DNA from: Axinella damicornis | Taxonomy: Eukaryota; Porifera; Demospongiae; Axinellida; Axinellidae | Reading direction: 5' to 3' | DNA: 64,000 nucleotides | Assembly (NCBI GenBank): GCA_963931865.1 | Contig: OZ007509.1 | Span: 2,123,554 to 2,187,553, forward strand | Part shown: positions 10,386-23,300 of the stretch, piece after piece | How positions within the stretch are numbered: position 1 is the stretch's first letter | Layout: each line of letters begins with the position of its first letter | Program-made: the position numbers and the translations under genes | Notes under the pieces: model-generated | Seen by the model: the letters and a program-made list of their open reading frames with translations, nothing else | Database searches by the model: none | What the model was told of the DNA's origin: nothing

Positions 10386-12875
10386 ATGGCCCAGCAAACT
10401 CCACCCAAGAAGCAGTTCCAGTACCAAAACTTCCAACTCTTACCTCAAGAATCCCTCGGTATTGGGTCCTACGGGAAGGTCTGCAAGGCCATACTCGACC
10501 AGCTCCCCTGTGCAGCCAAGCTCCTCCATCCAGTCCTCTTCCAGTTCAATGATCCTGCCAGCCAGACCATCGTACGACGGTTCGAGCAGGAGTGTGAATT
10601 CCTCAGTGAGATAAGGCACCCCCACGTGGTGCAGTACCTCGGTGTGGCTCGTGACCCAGAGTCCGGCCTACTCATCCTGCTGATGGAGCTGATGGATGAG
10701 TCTCTTACAGTATTTCTCGAGCGATCAAACGAGCCTCTCCCCTACCACCTCCAGGCGAATCTGTGCCACGATGTGGCCCTGGCCCTCGCCTACCTCCACT
10801 TCAACGGCATCATTCATAGGGACCTCTCGAGCAACAATGTCCTCCTCATAGCAGGCAGCAGAGCAAAAGTGACCGACTTTGGAATGTCGAAGCTGTCTGA
10901 AATGCACCCTCGTATGACCCCCCTCACCCAGTGCCCGGGCACGTTAGCCTACATGCCTCCAGAGGCCTTGAAGGTACCACCAGTGTACAGCAAGAAACTG
11001 GACGTCTTCTCCAGTGGTGTGGTTGCCGTCCAGATCATGACTCGCAACTTCCCCGACCCAGGTCCTCCCACTATGGAAATAGAAATACAAGACGCACGAT
11101 TTCCGTCCGGAACTGCACTAGTACCTGTGCTTGAAGTTGATCGTCGCAAGAACCACATAGATCTCATTAACCCCGCCCACCCCCTCCTTCCTGTGGCTCT
11201 GGACTGCCTGAAGAACAGGGAGAGGGAACGCCCCTCTGCACAGGACCTCTGCTGTCGCATAGCTGTACTGAAGGTGGAACCCCAGTACTCCCAGAGTGTA
11301 CAGGAGGGAGAGAGGGAGGGAGGGAGAGGAGATAGTGGGGCAGCTGAGGTGTTGGCAGCCAAAGACAGAGATATCCGAGACAGGGACAATCGACTTCAAG
11401 AAAAGGAAAATCGGATTCAAAATCTTGAAGATGAAGTTGGTGTTCTCGGTCGACGGCTACAGATGGCAGGTGTGCAGGTTCGCCGTCTGCAAGATGAAAA
11501 GTTCGAGGAACTTCAAGAAAAAGACCAAGAGCTACAACAAAAAGATGAAGTGGTACGAGAAAAGAATATGCAACTGGAGTTGCGGAGCCAGGAGCTGTAC
11601 CAGAAGAATCAAGAGTTGGACCAAAAGAATCGTGAGCTGCACAAGAAAGATCGTGAACTGCAAGGGAAAGATCGTGAACTGCAGCAGCTGCGGTTACAGT
11701 TGGTCAGTCAGGCTCCACCCACCTCCCTTAGGCAGGCCACACCCACTTCCTTTACGTACAACATCAGTGGAGCTGGACTAGAGAGAGCTACGGTCAAAAC
11801 ACGTTCTCAATTCACAATTGAAGTTTTGTATTCCCATGGTGGGCCATGCTCTAGCAGCCAGCGTGTCATAGCCGAGCTGAAGTCCACAACCTCCAGGTCA
11901 GTCACAAAGGCCACTGTGGTACAGAAATCCCCCTCCACCTATGAAGTGACGTACACTCCCACCACTCGAGGGAGGCACGAGCTGTGTGTGAGGGTGAATG
12001 GTGATGAGATCCAGGGCAGCCCATTCATGGTGGTCATGTACCCTGACCCAACTCAGCTGCGCCAGTCAGTGAGGGTGATTGAAGAGGTCAAGTATCCACG
12101 TGGAATGGCATTAAATAGCCATGGTAGGATGTATGTAACAGAGTCTTTAACAACTGATAGCCAGGTTGTGGTGCTTGACAGCAGTGGCAGGAGGATTAGT
12201 ATCATTGGGTCCAGAGGGGATGGACCAGGACAGTTTCAGTCCCCTCGTTACATTGTCATTGACAGTACCGATAACGTTTATGTAACCAGTTATCACAAGG
12301 TGCAAAAGTTTGACAGAAATGGCGAGTTTGTCAAGAGTGTTGGGAGTGACAGCGAGGGAAGCAAACCAGGAGAGTTCCACACCCCCCAAGGGATCAAAGT
12401 TCATCAGAACCAAGTGTATGTGTGTGACTCAGGCAACCATCGAATTCAGGTGTTTGACTTGGAGTTATTGTTCATCACATCTTTTGGCACTAAAGGCTCT
12501 GGACAAGGGCAGTATAATGGGCCCAATGGCCTAGCCTTCGACAACCAGGGGGCTATCTATGTGAGTGAATGGGGCAACAACCGAGTTCAGGTCCTGGACC
12601 CCAATGGCCGCTACCTCCGGCAGTTTGGTGACAGGAGTGGTCCAGGGAAACTGAACCGACCTAACGGAATACACATTGCACACAAGTGTGTGTATGTATC
12701 AGACTATGTAACCAGTTGTATTGCTGTATTCCAGTTGTCTGGTGCATTCCTCACCTCCTTTGGCAAGTATGGGAAGGGAAGGGGGGAATTCTATCATCCA
12801 TGTGGCATTGTATTTGATTGTAATGGTTTTCTTTATGTGTGTGACTGGTTGAATGATCGTATCCAGGTGTTCTGA
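10386..12875 (+). CDS. protein kinase fused to coiled coil, filamin repeat and NHL propeller
   Basis: One uninterrupted 829-residue frame starting at ATG 10386, soon after a likely 5' UTR splice acceptor. Residues about 15-295 form a kinase: glycine loop GIGSYGKV (25-32), the VAxK-type lysine in CAAKLL (K45), HRDLSSNN (144-151), DFG (164-166) and MPPEAL. The sites needed for catalysis are present, and the style is tyrosine-kinase-like/RIPK. Residues about 325-440 are coiled coil (KNQELDQKNRELHKKDRELQ). A filamin-type repeat spans about 450-550 and NHL repeats run from about 560 to the end. The layout resembles TRIM2/3/71 with the RING/B-box part replaced by a kinase. It is probably a cytoplasmic receptor-like kinase that senses through its propeller. 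A canonical AATAAA lies at 13002-13007. The paralogue at 1-1551 is about 80% alike by eye. Confidence 0.92.
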   Translation: MAQQTPPKKQFQYQNFQLLPQESLGIGSYGKVCKAILDQLPCAAKLLHPVLFQFNDPASQTIVRRFEQECEFLSEIRHPHVVQYLGVARDPESGLLILLMELMDESLTVFLERSNEPLPYHLQANLCHDVALALAYLHFNGIIHRDLSSNNVLLIAGSRAKVTDFGMSKLSEMHPRMTPLTQCPGTLAYMPPEALKVPPVYSKKLDVFSSGVVAVQIMTRNFPDPGPPTMEIEIQDARFPSGTALVPVLEVDRRKNHIDLINPAHPLLPVALDCLKNRERERPSAQDLCCRIAVLKVEPQYSQSVQEGEREGGRGDSGAAEVLAAKDRDIRDRDNRLQEKENRIQNLEDEVGVLGRRLQMAGVQVRRLQDEKFEELQEKDQELQQKDEVVREKNMQLELRSQELYQKNQELDQKNRELHKKDRELQGKDRELQQLRLQLVSQAPPTSLRQATPTSFTYNISGAGLERATVKTRSQFTIEVLYSHGGPCSSSQRVIAELKSTTSRSVTKATVVQKSPSTYEVTYTPTTRGRHELCVRVNGDEIQGSPFMVVMYPDPTQLRQSVRVIEEVKYPRGMALNSHGRMYVTESLTTDSQVVVLDSSGRRISIIGSRGDGPGQFQSPRYIVIDSTDNVYVTSYHKVQKFDRNGEFVKSVGSDSEGSKPGEFHTPQGIKVHQNQVYVCDSGNHRIQVFDLELLFITSFGTKGSGQGQYNGPNGLAFDNQGAIYVSEWGNNRVQVLDPNGRYLRQFGDRSGPGKLNRPNGIHIAHKCVYVSDYVTSCIAVFQLSGAFLTSFGKYGKGRGEFYHPCGIVFDCNGFLYVCDWLNDRIQVF

Positions 12876-14369
12876 ACATTTTGTTGATCATTTTGTAATT
12901 TTTCAATGCAGTACATAGTTGTACATGTCACATACTAGACCTTTCTTCATACAAAGAATCTAAACTCGGATTAAGTCATTGATATTGTGAATGAAAATGA
13001 AAATAAAATGCTGGATGGGCAGGAGAGACAGTTGCCCACCACTCCTTTATTGGGCCATGCAGGATGAATGAAGTCTGATTTTGAGTCATGCAGCATGCTC
13101 TGGATCCCATCTGTCCAAGACATTGGGACAAGCTAGTACATGCTGGTGTATTATACGGTCAACACTCTGGTTACACAGACATGCATATATATATTATACA
13201 GATACACAACTCATTGTATGGTTACACCATCAAAGAGTCAATGACTCAATACATCATGCAAGAGAGGAAGCTTTGCACCGGTACCAGTCCAGTTAGGTCA
13301 CCTCCATATGTGTGCATAGGATTAAGATTGTGGTAGACGATTGTGTAATTCAGTCATACACTAGTTTCCACACTGCAAACCAAGAGTTGAAAGCAATGAC
13401 TAGGAATACGTATCACCATGCCTTGATACTGACACGTGCTTATGAGTCTTACTATATACTAGGGCCACACCAAATAATTGATCTGGATCCGGTGGGTCTA
13501 TTTTTTATGGATTGCAAAAAAGTAAATTAGCTTCTATTAGTGGGTGTGGTTCAATTACATAGCCTCGTTCCCAGGCCTTCGCACTTGTCGCCTGCAGTAT
13601 ACTAACATGGGGGAATGCCTGGTAAAACTCGTCACGTGCAGTGACGTAGGTGGATGCTACAATTACATGCTAGATCTACAGAAGCAGTGAAACTTTGAAC
13701 TGTGGTCAAGTGCTAGTGGGAAGATAAGCCATTTCATAATGATATTCATATTTTTGGCTGCATGCCACCCTAGTCAAAATTTGAATTTGGGACTGGGCTG
13801 TCCAAGAAACAAGTCCCGTTCCCAGACAATTTTTTGAGTGTGGAGCTGAGATAAAATTTACTGTTCGACTCCATTGGTTACCTTTTGTATTTAGTGTGGT
13901 ACTCCATTTTCTTTGATGCAATCATTGCCAAGCGCATTAGGGTGAGGCTCTGAATATTAATGGAGGATCTATTTCTCACGATATACACATGTACGTGTAC
14001 TGGGACTGTCAGTGTCACGCTCAGGATTGATAACACTGTTGTGGGTTTCCTGCCAACCAATTGAGTTTTATTTGCCTCAAGGACTCAATGGTGTGAGACT
14101 GAACAAGTGTGCGGTGCCTCTGGAGCAGCTACATATGGAGTCGAACAGTGAGCACAGTCGGCACCAGTTTATACCGCAACTCCACAATAATTATAGTCTC
14201 ATGTAGCCAGAGACTAGGGTACAAGCCCCCTTCAGGGCTTAGAGCTATAGAGCAGCTACATGTTGTGAGAGTGAGAACAGAGATTACCGCGTGTGTAGGT
14301 GCACTAGCCAAAAGCTTATGTGAAAGTAGGTAAAAGAAAGGAATGCAGTCATTGAATTTTGAGATCAGT
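12876..14369. other. intergenic between convergent genes
   Basis: It contains the 3' flank of the kinase gene with AATAAA at 13002-13007, a block resembling 2095-2260, and one short MITE (13561-13659). No further gene is recognised. TCERG1 ends at 14370 on the opposite strand. Confidence 0.5.
13561..13659. mobile_element. TAGCC-family MITE, shortened form
   Basis: It begins (T)AGCCTCGTTCCCAGGCCTTC and ends GGATGCTA, flanked by CAATTACAT on both sides (13552-13560 and 13660-13668). The interior (GGTAAAACTCGTCACGTGCA) matches the longer element at 60738-60952, so this looks like an internally deleted copy. Confidence 0.8.
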
Positions 14370-17300
14370 TTACAGAGGTTTCTTCAGTCTATCAGAGGGG
14401 TTGGTAGCGGTGGGCGGGGGAGGAGGACCCTTCCTGTAGAGGTCGTGAATGTGGTCTTGCAGCATTACCTCTCGTTCGTCCGCTACACATTCTAACACCA
14501 AGAATCTTCGGTCATTCTGCACACACACAGGACAGAAAGAACACTTCATTACTGGGGATCGTGTACAAAAGATTTTAAGATGACAGTGCATCAAAATTGG
14601 AGGCTGAAATGACCTCTGGGAGCAGTTTCAAGCCCAACAGGCGGAGGGAACAGAAGCTCAAGAGGCTGAAAATGATCTCCAGAAATGCTGTGGGTGGGAA
14701 AGCTATTCAGCTTAGAACACAAATATCGTACCTTTAGAAACTCTACAATCTCTCTATAATGTTTGCCGGATTCCCTGATCAGTTCATGAGACCTGCAGTG
14801 GAGGATCACAGACAGCATACCCACAAGAATAACAGTCGTACTCCTAGACTAGCCACGTTCCCAGGCTCTCCCATTGTAAGCCCTGAAAACCTGGGTGATG
14901 TCCTGGGAACGAGGCTATTCCCAGACCACCCCCAGCAAAATAGACATGGGAATGAGACCGTGTGATGCACAATACGATGTGGCAATGGCTCTACCAACCT
15001 TAGCCTCGTACCCAGGCCTTCAATCGCGGGGGAAAGGCCTGGTATACACTGTTTGCGCATGCGTTTAATTTAAATGTGAATATTACGTCAATTTTAATTG
15101 TGACGTTTGCGAATGGGTTGGGCTTAACCGATGATGTTTGCTTAAACACACCCGCGTACTCGTGCATGAGAGCGATCAAAGGGCTCACAACCGATGACGT
15201 TTGCTTAAACACACCCGCGTACTCGGGCATGAGAGCGATCAAAGGGCTCACAACAAGGCTGAAGCACACCACAGCTCTTTCCACTGTCTACAAGTCCCTT
15301 CTTGTAGCTAGTCCATGAGGAAAGGGAGCGTGTCGTTCGTTGCGGTTCTAGGAATGTACACGTAGACGTCATTCGACGTCTTCGTTTCACGGAAGAATAC
15401 CAAGATATCCTATTTTCCAAGATTTTGGGGGAAATTAAGCGCATGCGCAAACAGTGTATTACCAGGCCTTCCCCCCGTGATTGAAGGCCTGGGTACGAGG
15501 CTATACCAACCTATACGTTATCTTCTTAGTTTCTCTCAGGAGAGCTCTGAACTCGTTCTTGGCAACAACCATCTTGTCCCTCAGGTACTTGTCGTACTCG
15601 AGCTCCCTCCTCTGTACGTACGGGGGAGGATGACATGTGACACAGAGCAGACTACAACAGAGATTGCTGACTACAGCCAGCTTGGGTACATGTGCTGCAT
15701 TACAGGAACTCTTAGAGAGAGAGAGACGAGAGACTGAGATGCGCTCACTTACATGGTCAGAATCACCAAAGTTTTTGTATCTTGGGTCTTCTTTGATCAA
15801 CTTACGAGCCTTCTTCCACGGCATAGTGAGCGTAATCTGTCAGGGGGTACACACACACATATAATAACACATACTGCCGTGGGAGAGAATCATGTGATTA
15901 CTTACACAGGAGAACAGGTACACAGTATTCTATCCTTGGCTACACAAACAAGACTGTCCACATTCTTAGTCCGGGAATGACCTTTCCTCTGCTACTGAAA
16001 CCCATCAACTCCGCTTGTTCTTAGCCTGGGAATGAGACCGGCTAATCCTGTACTCATTCTTAGCCTGGGAATGAGACCGGCTAATCCTGTACTCATTCTC
16101 AGCCTGGGAATGAGACCGGCTAATCCTGTACTCATTCTTAGCCTGGGAATGAGACCGGCTAATCCTGTACTCATTCTCAGCCTGGGAATGAGACCGGCTA
16201 ATCCTGTACTCATTCTTAGCCTGGGAATGAGACCGGCTAATCCTGTACTCATTCTTAGCCTGGGAATGAGACTACACAAACTCCAAGTCTGGGAACTAGA
16301 TTGGTCAATCACTTGTTGCAGTTTTTGCACAAATGCAAGAGAGACAGAGATACCTCTTAATGAAATGATGGGATACTTTGGCAAGAGAAGTGGGATGGAG
16401 ACAGCTAGTTCTCAATGCAAGAGGGAGGAGAAAGAGTGCCAAGAATCAGGCTTGGGTGATGACTGGGAGGACAACACCTCAGTGGTACCTTCACGACTGG
16501 CGCACAAACCAATATCACTGAAATCATTGAGGTAACCTACTTTCAACACGGGGAGAAGAGGGGGTGCAGACCTGGGGCGTTTCCTCTAGCAGCTTCCTGA
16601 ATTGGAGCCTCTTCTTCTCCGCAAGGGTCTCCGCGTGCTCTCTGAAGAGGCGTTCCTTCTCTGTGGTCTCCAGGAGGTCAGCCAGCTCCCAGCGATGGTC
16701 CCGACGGAGGGAGCGCTTGGTATCATGCCAGATGGCATCTGAGTTCCGGACCTGAGAGAGAACAAGGAGAAAGTGAGATGAGCTCAGCTTACAGATACAT
16801 GTTTATAGATCTGTTTCCGCATAACTCATGGTTAGTGCAGTCTCCTTTGCAATTCAGGAATATTCACTGTTCTGGCCAAACACGTAACCTCATGACATCA
16901 TAGCTACATCACAACAACCAATCAAAGCTACTTACCATGTCCACGAGGAGTGCTTTGAAGTGCTGTGTGGCCTCGCTCTTCCTGAGTTGGTCCCTCTCCC
17001 TGTCCCACTCCTTCTCCTGTGCCGTCCGGCTCATCTTCACCTCTCTCTCACGCTCTTTGAGGCTAGCCTGGATCCGCTCCTGGCGCTCCTGGTCTGGGTC
17101 CAATGACTATCGATGTGTGGATGTGAGTGTGATGTGTGTGATGTGTGAATGTGAGTGTGATGTGAGTTTGACTGTGATGTGTGATGTGTGGATGTGTGTA
17201 AGTGTGATGTGTGGATGTGAGTGTGGTATAGATGTGAGTGTGATGTGTGGATGTGTGAGTGTGATGTGTGGATGTGTGAGTGTGATGTGTGGATGTGAGT

Positions 17301-20300
17301 GTGATGTGTGGATGTGTTTGTGATGTGTGGATGTGTGTGAGTGTGATGTGTGGATGTGTGAGTGTGATGTGTGGATGTGATGTGTGGATGTGTGTGATGT
17401 GTGGATGTGTGTGATGTGTGGATGTGTGAGTGTGATGTGTGGATGTGTGTGATGTGTGGATGTGAGTGTGATGTGTGGATGTGAGTGTGATGTGTGGATG
17501 TGAGTGTGATGTGTGGATGTGAGTGCAATTATGCCCTCTCTCTCAATCCTCCTACCTTGCTCACAAGTGTCTTCACGTGCTCCTGGAACCACTCTTCCCT
17601 CTGGGCCACACCCCCTACGGCCTTGTACCGGACATCCTTCTCGTAGAGGCCCTTCACCTTCTTCCACTGGGTCCGCTCAGTGATGGCGTCACTCTCCGAG
17701 AGCATGGCCAAGAAGTCGGACTTCACCTGGGGAAACAAACACGCACGAGTGTTTCGCCTTGCATGTTTCTACATGCCCTAACTGATACAGACAATGGTCG
17801 GCTAAAGCTAAAGGTATGACCAATCAGAGGTACATTGTACATGTATGCATTCAGCATCCAGACAGGCCCTACCATACGGCAGGACGAAGCAGTTACTTCG
17901 TCTATGGCAGCGTCCCCTCAACCAACCCAATCCTTCCTTTTTCATCCATCCTTTCTCCATCCTCCCTCACTCTTACTCTTTCCATCCCTCCCTCCATCCT
18001 TCTCTCTCTCCGTCTCCCCCTCCCTCTGTCCCTCTCCCCTCCTCTTCTCCTTCCTCTCTCCCTCCAGTCCATCCATCCATCCGTCCACCAATCTTTCCCA
18101 TCCATCCATCCATCCATCCATCCATCCATCCATCCTTCCTTCTCTCCCCCTCCCTTCCCTCCCTCTCCCTTCCCTCCCCCTCCCTTGCAAACCTTTTCTG
18201 CTTTGCTCTTGGCAGCTTGCTTATGATGCTCATCCTTCATCTTGTTTGTCTTCTTCAGCTCCGAGAGGTACTCTGAGAACAACTGCTCGCGGTCTCGCAT
18301 CTTCTCAATTGCCCTGAACCGTTCCTCCTTCCCATACTTCACAGCAAAATCACTGAAGTTGGACCTGGTGGGGAGGAGGACTTCATGAAGCACAGTTGAC
18401 CATATAGTCGACTACATTTTGCTACGTATCTTGGGCTAGGAAGGAGATATGAAGCTGGGATTTGCACCATTGTGATCAGCATGAATAGAGCATTCCAGTG
18501 ATGTCCGTTTTGCTGTAGGTTGAATTTTGAGCCAAAATCATGAAAAACCATGGATTATAGCCTTTGGTCGAGTGCGATTTTTGTCAAAAATGTGACTGAC
18601 ATTAAAAATCATTTTAAGGACATCATTTGAAAGCTCTTTTTATGTTGATTACAAAGGCGCAATCCCCAGCTTCATATCTCAGTCATACACCTAGTGCAGT
18701 GATCTTTTCTGAGCCTATTCCCAATATGAATTTCGGTTCATTGGTCCATTTTTGGTAGAAATTGCACAGCAGCCACACAATAGAACAGGAGCACTTGGTT
18801 TATGCCAATTTAGGTTTATTTCCAAAACTGGCATGTCAAAATGTGCCATAATTGGTAGAAAATCGTTGCCAATTTTGGCACCACGAAAGCACGATACACA
18901 CACACACATGTACACCTATTAAATATGCAAATACGTTTTGCTACGCAATCCAAACCAGTTCAATGGTACAGGGGATTACGGAGATTGATCTCACCACATC
19001 CACAGGATGTCAGGATAAACATGACATAATCATGATGTAATCGACATGTGGTATCGATATCTCATGATGGTGCAACCGACCTTGGATGGAGCCTTGACTC
19101 CTCCAGGAGTGCCCGAAACTGATCCTTTTTCTCCTTCAGTTTGCTCTTCTTCTCCTTCCTCTCCTCCTCGGCACGGGAGCGGATGAACGCCTCAAAGCAT
19201 GCCTTCCGCTCTTTTGTGTTCAATAGCATGTAGCGGGGATCAAAGACAAACTTGGGCAGCTCTTTATCCCAGGTGGAGAAGGCTGATACCTGAGGAGGGA
19301 GGGAGAGGGAGGGGGGTAGGGGAAGAGTGGGGAGGGAGGTTAGGGAGGGAGGGAGGGAGGGAGGAAGGGAAGGGAAGAGGGGAGGAGGGAGGAGGGAGGG
19401 AGGGAGGGAGGGAGGGAAGGAAGGAGGAGGGAGGGAGGGAGGGGAAGAGGGAGGGAGGGAGGGAGGAGGGAGGGAGGGAGGGAGGGGAAGAGGAGAGGAG
19501 GGAGGAGGAGGGAGGGAGAGGGAGGGAGAGGGAAGGGGGAGGAGGGAGCAAATGCAAGAGGGGAGACAGAAGATGAACAGTGCATAACTAAATACTTGGA
19601 GAGGTCCAGCCCTTGCTAACGGCTATTGCTCTGCTCACCCCTCTCTCCAGCAGCATCTCCTTGAACTGTCTCTGCCGTTCCTCCAGTGATTTCCCTGCTC
19701 TCAGTTGCACTGCCTTCTTCTCCGTATCTGTCGCCTCAGCCAGGTGGGCGTGCACCTCAACCACGGGAGCCCCACTCACCACGTCCTGCAGTACAGATGG
19801 CTCCACAGGCCTAGCTTCTACCTCACCCTCTCCTTCCGAGTCAGAATCTTGCCTGGGTCTCTTTGCCACAGGCTCCACCTGGACTTCACCAACACGTTCT
19901 GCAAAGAGTGAGGGCTTGACATTCATGTATCACATCTGCTCAAGACAGGAACAGTGGTCCACTGGACATCTGCAGTGGACCACTGAAATATCCATTCTAC
20001 TTGTACCCAACACTACCCACTCACACACCCCATCCCCTCACACCCACCAAACCACACCCACACCCTCACTACACAACATACAACACACCACACAACACAT
20101 CACACACCCCACACACATCTCATACACCCACACACTCACTCTTTCCTCCGGGAGGATCATCCAGCAGTCTCACTACTTGCGGGTTGCTGGCCAATTCTTC
20201 AGGAATGGTCCACACGGAGGTGTGGCTGGTGACGTTGAAGAAGAACCTCCTCTCGTCACTGGTCCATACTACTGACCACGGCGTTCCCGGAATAGGGAAA

Positions 20301-23300
20301 CTTGAAATGGGGCGCGGGCCCTTGGGCTCCTCTTTGATTGGCAGCGGTTGTAACACCGGTTGTAACACTGGTTGTAGCACTGGTTGCAATACTGGCTGCA
20401 CTATTGGCTGCACCAGTTGTGGAGGCTCTTGGGATACGACAGCAAAGGGTGCGGAGGTCGTAACCGCGGTAGCACTAGGGGGCTCCTCCTTTGCGTCTGA
20501 TACAGGTGTCGTTGGATCAAGTTCCACCCCAGTCTGCATCAAGAAGCAAGTTACCACATGGATCAACAAGGAACAAGTCAAGGATCGCCAGTAGGTTGGG
20601 ATTCAGTACATGAAGGAGCACATGAGCCACCGAAGGCCTTCAGCGGCTCATGTGCTCCTGGTACAGGTTATTGTAGGATACCAGGTAAGTGGAGTGTTGC
20701 AGGCCTTAACTTCTACACATGACATAGCCTCGTTCCCAGTCCCACGCCCAGCTTTTCATCGCTGCTTAGTACGGTAAAGCGGGGAGGGCCTGGTACATTT
20801 CCTCACGTGAGTGACGTCAAGGGTAGAAAGGGGTAGAAAGACCGGAAGCAGGCGTGGGCGTACGTGGGTCTCAGAACAGCAAGAAGAGCGAAGGTACCAG
20901 GTAACACACCACACGTATCTAGCTAGCGGGGGGCGACTGTCATACTCACCGAGCGTTGAACGTGTAGATGGCTTGGACTTGGACTTGACTACCCCTTGAG
21001 GGGTTTACCACGATGGTGGCTAACGAGGGCCTGGAGAAGGCAGAGCCTATGAACCCAGGTCCCCCGGGACCGACGGCTTTACATCCCCTCCGAAGGATGC
21101 GGTGTGAACTGTTTCAGGTGTAACACCTTCAAGAACACACCTACTCATTTTTTAGGGTGGAGCTGAGTAGACTCCGGGGAGACTCCCTATAGGCAGCAGC
21201 CATAACCCACAACCTGGCCAACATGCCTTTTCGGTTTGTGGGACCTTAAAGGAAAGAAAGTACCCTGCCACTGGTGGGACTCGAACTCATGACTTTTGGT
21301 CAATAGCCCAAGTCTTTAACCACTAGGCCACCCGTCGCCCCCATGGCTGAATAACACGCAAAAAGTAGCGTCTTCGTTCTGAAAATTTTGCGGTTTTTCA
21401 ATTACGTCATGCTCACGTGAGGAAATGTACCAGGCCCTCCCCGCTTTACCGTACTAAGCAGCGACGAAAAGCTGGGCGTGGGACTGGGTACGAGGCTACA
21501 CATGACATGTAATGGATATTCAACATGAGAGAGGTCACTGAAAGTGCACCAACTACTCCTAGCTATATAGACATTTCTCACTGCACTATCGTAATGGGGC
21601 AGCTGATGGAATCCAGTGGCATTGCACACGTAGCAACAATTAATTACTGATCTTACTATGGAATGTAGGTTGGATCATACATTCCACGTTCAGAAACTAA
21701 CAGCAGTATGTTGTGTGTTAGTGTCTCCATGTCTGTCTGCTCAAGACCCTCATGCAATGTCACATGACATTTGGGTTCAAGCAATCACAGGGGTACATGC
21801 TTTGTGTGTAGGTAACCTTTTGAACCTGGAGCTCATATACAGCAGCAAGGAGGAATATCTTGCCATACAACTGTACTAGTGACCGATCAGAATCTTCTGG
21901 GGCTGGGAACAATGCTATCGGGTTTAGAGTACATGTAGAGGATTTCTGTGAGCAATCATTCTGGGGACCTGACGTACCTCCTGCTTCTCCTCGGTCTGCT
22001 GCTGATCCACTTCCATCGTCTCAGCTTCTTCGGTCTTCTTTTCATCCTCAACAGTGGCATTAGAACCAGTCTGACTGGTTTGACTGGCAGGCCCAGAAGG
22101 TGCAGTGGGGACAGCCGCTACTTGGGCCAGAGGTGGTTGCTGCTGCTGCACTGCTTGGGGGAGGGGCTGGGCACCGGGAGGAGTACCTACCAGAGAAGGG
22201 AGTGTACGACAGTGTTGAGATCTTCTTCTCCATCACACTACACTATTACACTTCTTCGATGATGAATGTAGTACATCATCTACTACTCAGAGATGGTTAC
22301 ATCACCACATGCTATAGCCTTGTTCCCAGGCCGCCTGGGAACAAGGCTACACACACTGATGCCATCAACTCTCCTCTGTGCTAAGGTTGATGAAAACCGA
22401 AGCCAACATGACCCCACAACCTAGCAACTAGCCTTGTTCCCAGGCCATGGGTGGGTGGGGGGGGGGGGGGGGGGGTTTCATGCATTGAGAACACAATGTC
22501 ATTCCATATACACACACCTGCAGCGGAGTGGGATGGCATTCTCTGGGCTGACATCCCGTGAGGCAATATTCCCTGGGGTACAACTCCTTGTGCTGGCATT
22601 CCCTGGGGTACAACTCCTTGTGCTGGCATTCCCTGGGGTGCAACTCCCTGGGGTAGCCCCCCCTGGGGCGACGCTCCATTGGGCGACACTCCCTGGGGTG
22701 GGGGACCTCCCCCAAAGCCGGCAGGGAGAGGCATAACAAGTTCAAAGTCCTTTGGTTTCTCCCAGACGGACTGCCGTGTGACCTTGTTGTAGTAGTAAGT
22801 CTTGCCCTCGGGGGTGGTGTGCTCCGACCAGACCTTGGTGGGCACTAATTGGGGAGCACCGGGCATGTTGGGCAGCGGAAAGGGGAAGGGGAGGGGAAGA
22901 CCACCTGGCACTGGAGCACCTCCTGGGTAGGACAAAGACATCAATTTGATACCACATCATTATTACATGTAGTTCGGTGAGCGTTTATTCTCCACAGTGA
23001 GTTACATGTAGTCATGTACTTGGTTAAAATGCATTCAGCTTGCTCACGCTTGCTCTGCAATGCTCTGCATTCACTTACAATGTAGTATACAAGTATAGAT
23101 AAGATTGACTTCCAAGATTACAGGCTTTTACAGAGCTATGCACAAGACATAACCTGTTTCAATGCTGCACATTATCAGGGGGCAGCTGGGGGACAATCTG
23201 GGCAACACAAGGGGGCAGCTGGGGGATGATCTGGGCATTACTTACCAGGGGGCAGCTAGGGGATGATCTGGGCATTACCAGGGGGCAGCTGGGGGACGAT

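Noticed and set aside
16032..16535. Repetitive open frames over the 39-bp minisatellite
   Set aside because: Any tandem repeat whose unit length is a multiple of three stays open. The DNA is a TCERG1 intron.
19199..19587. Gly/Glu/Arg-rich frames in the GGGA tract
   Set aside because: Low-complexity purine DNA in a TCERG1 intron.
21276..21342. tRNA gene on the minus strand
   Set aside because: A and B boxes are good but the flanks do not pair as an acceptor stem, and the unit continues into a SINE body.
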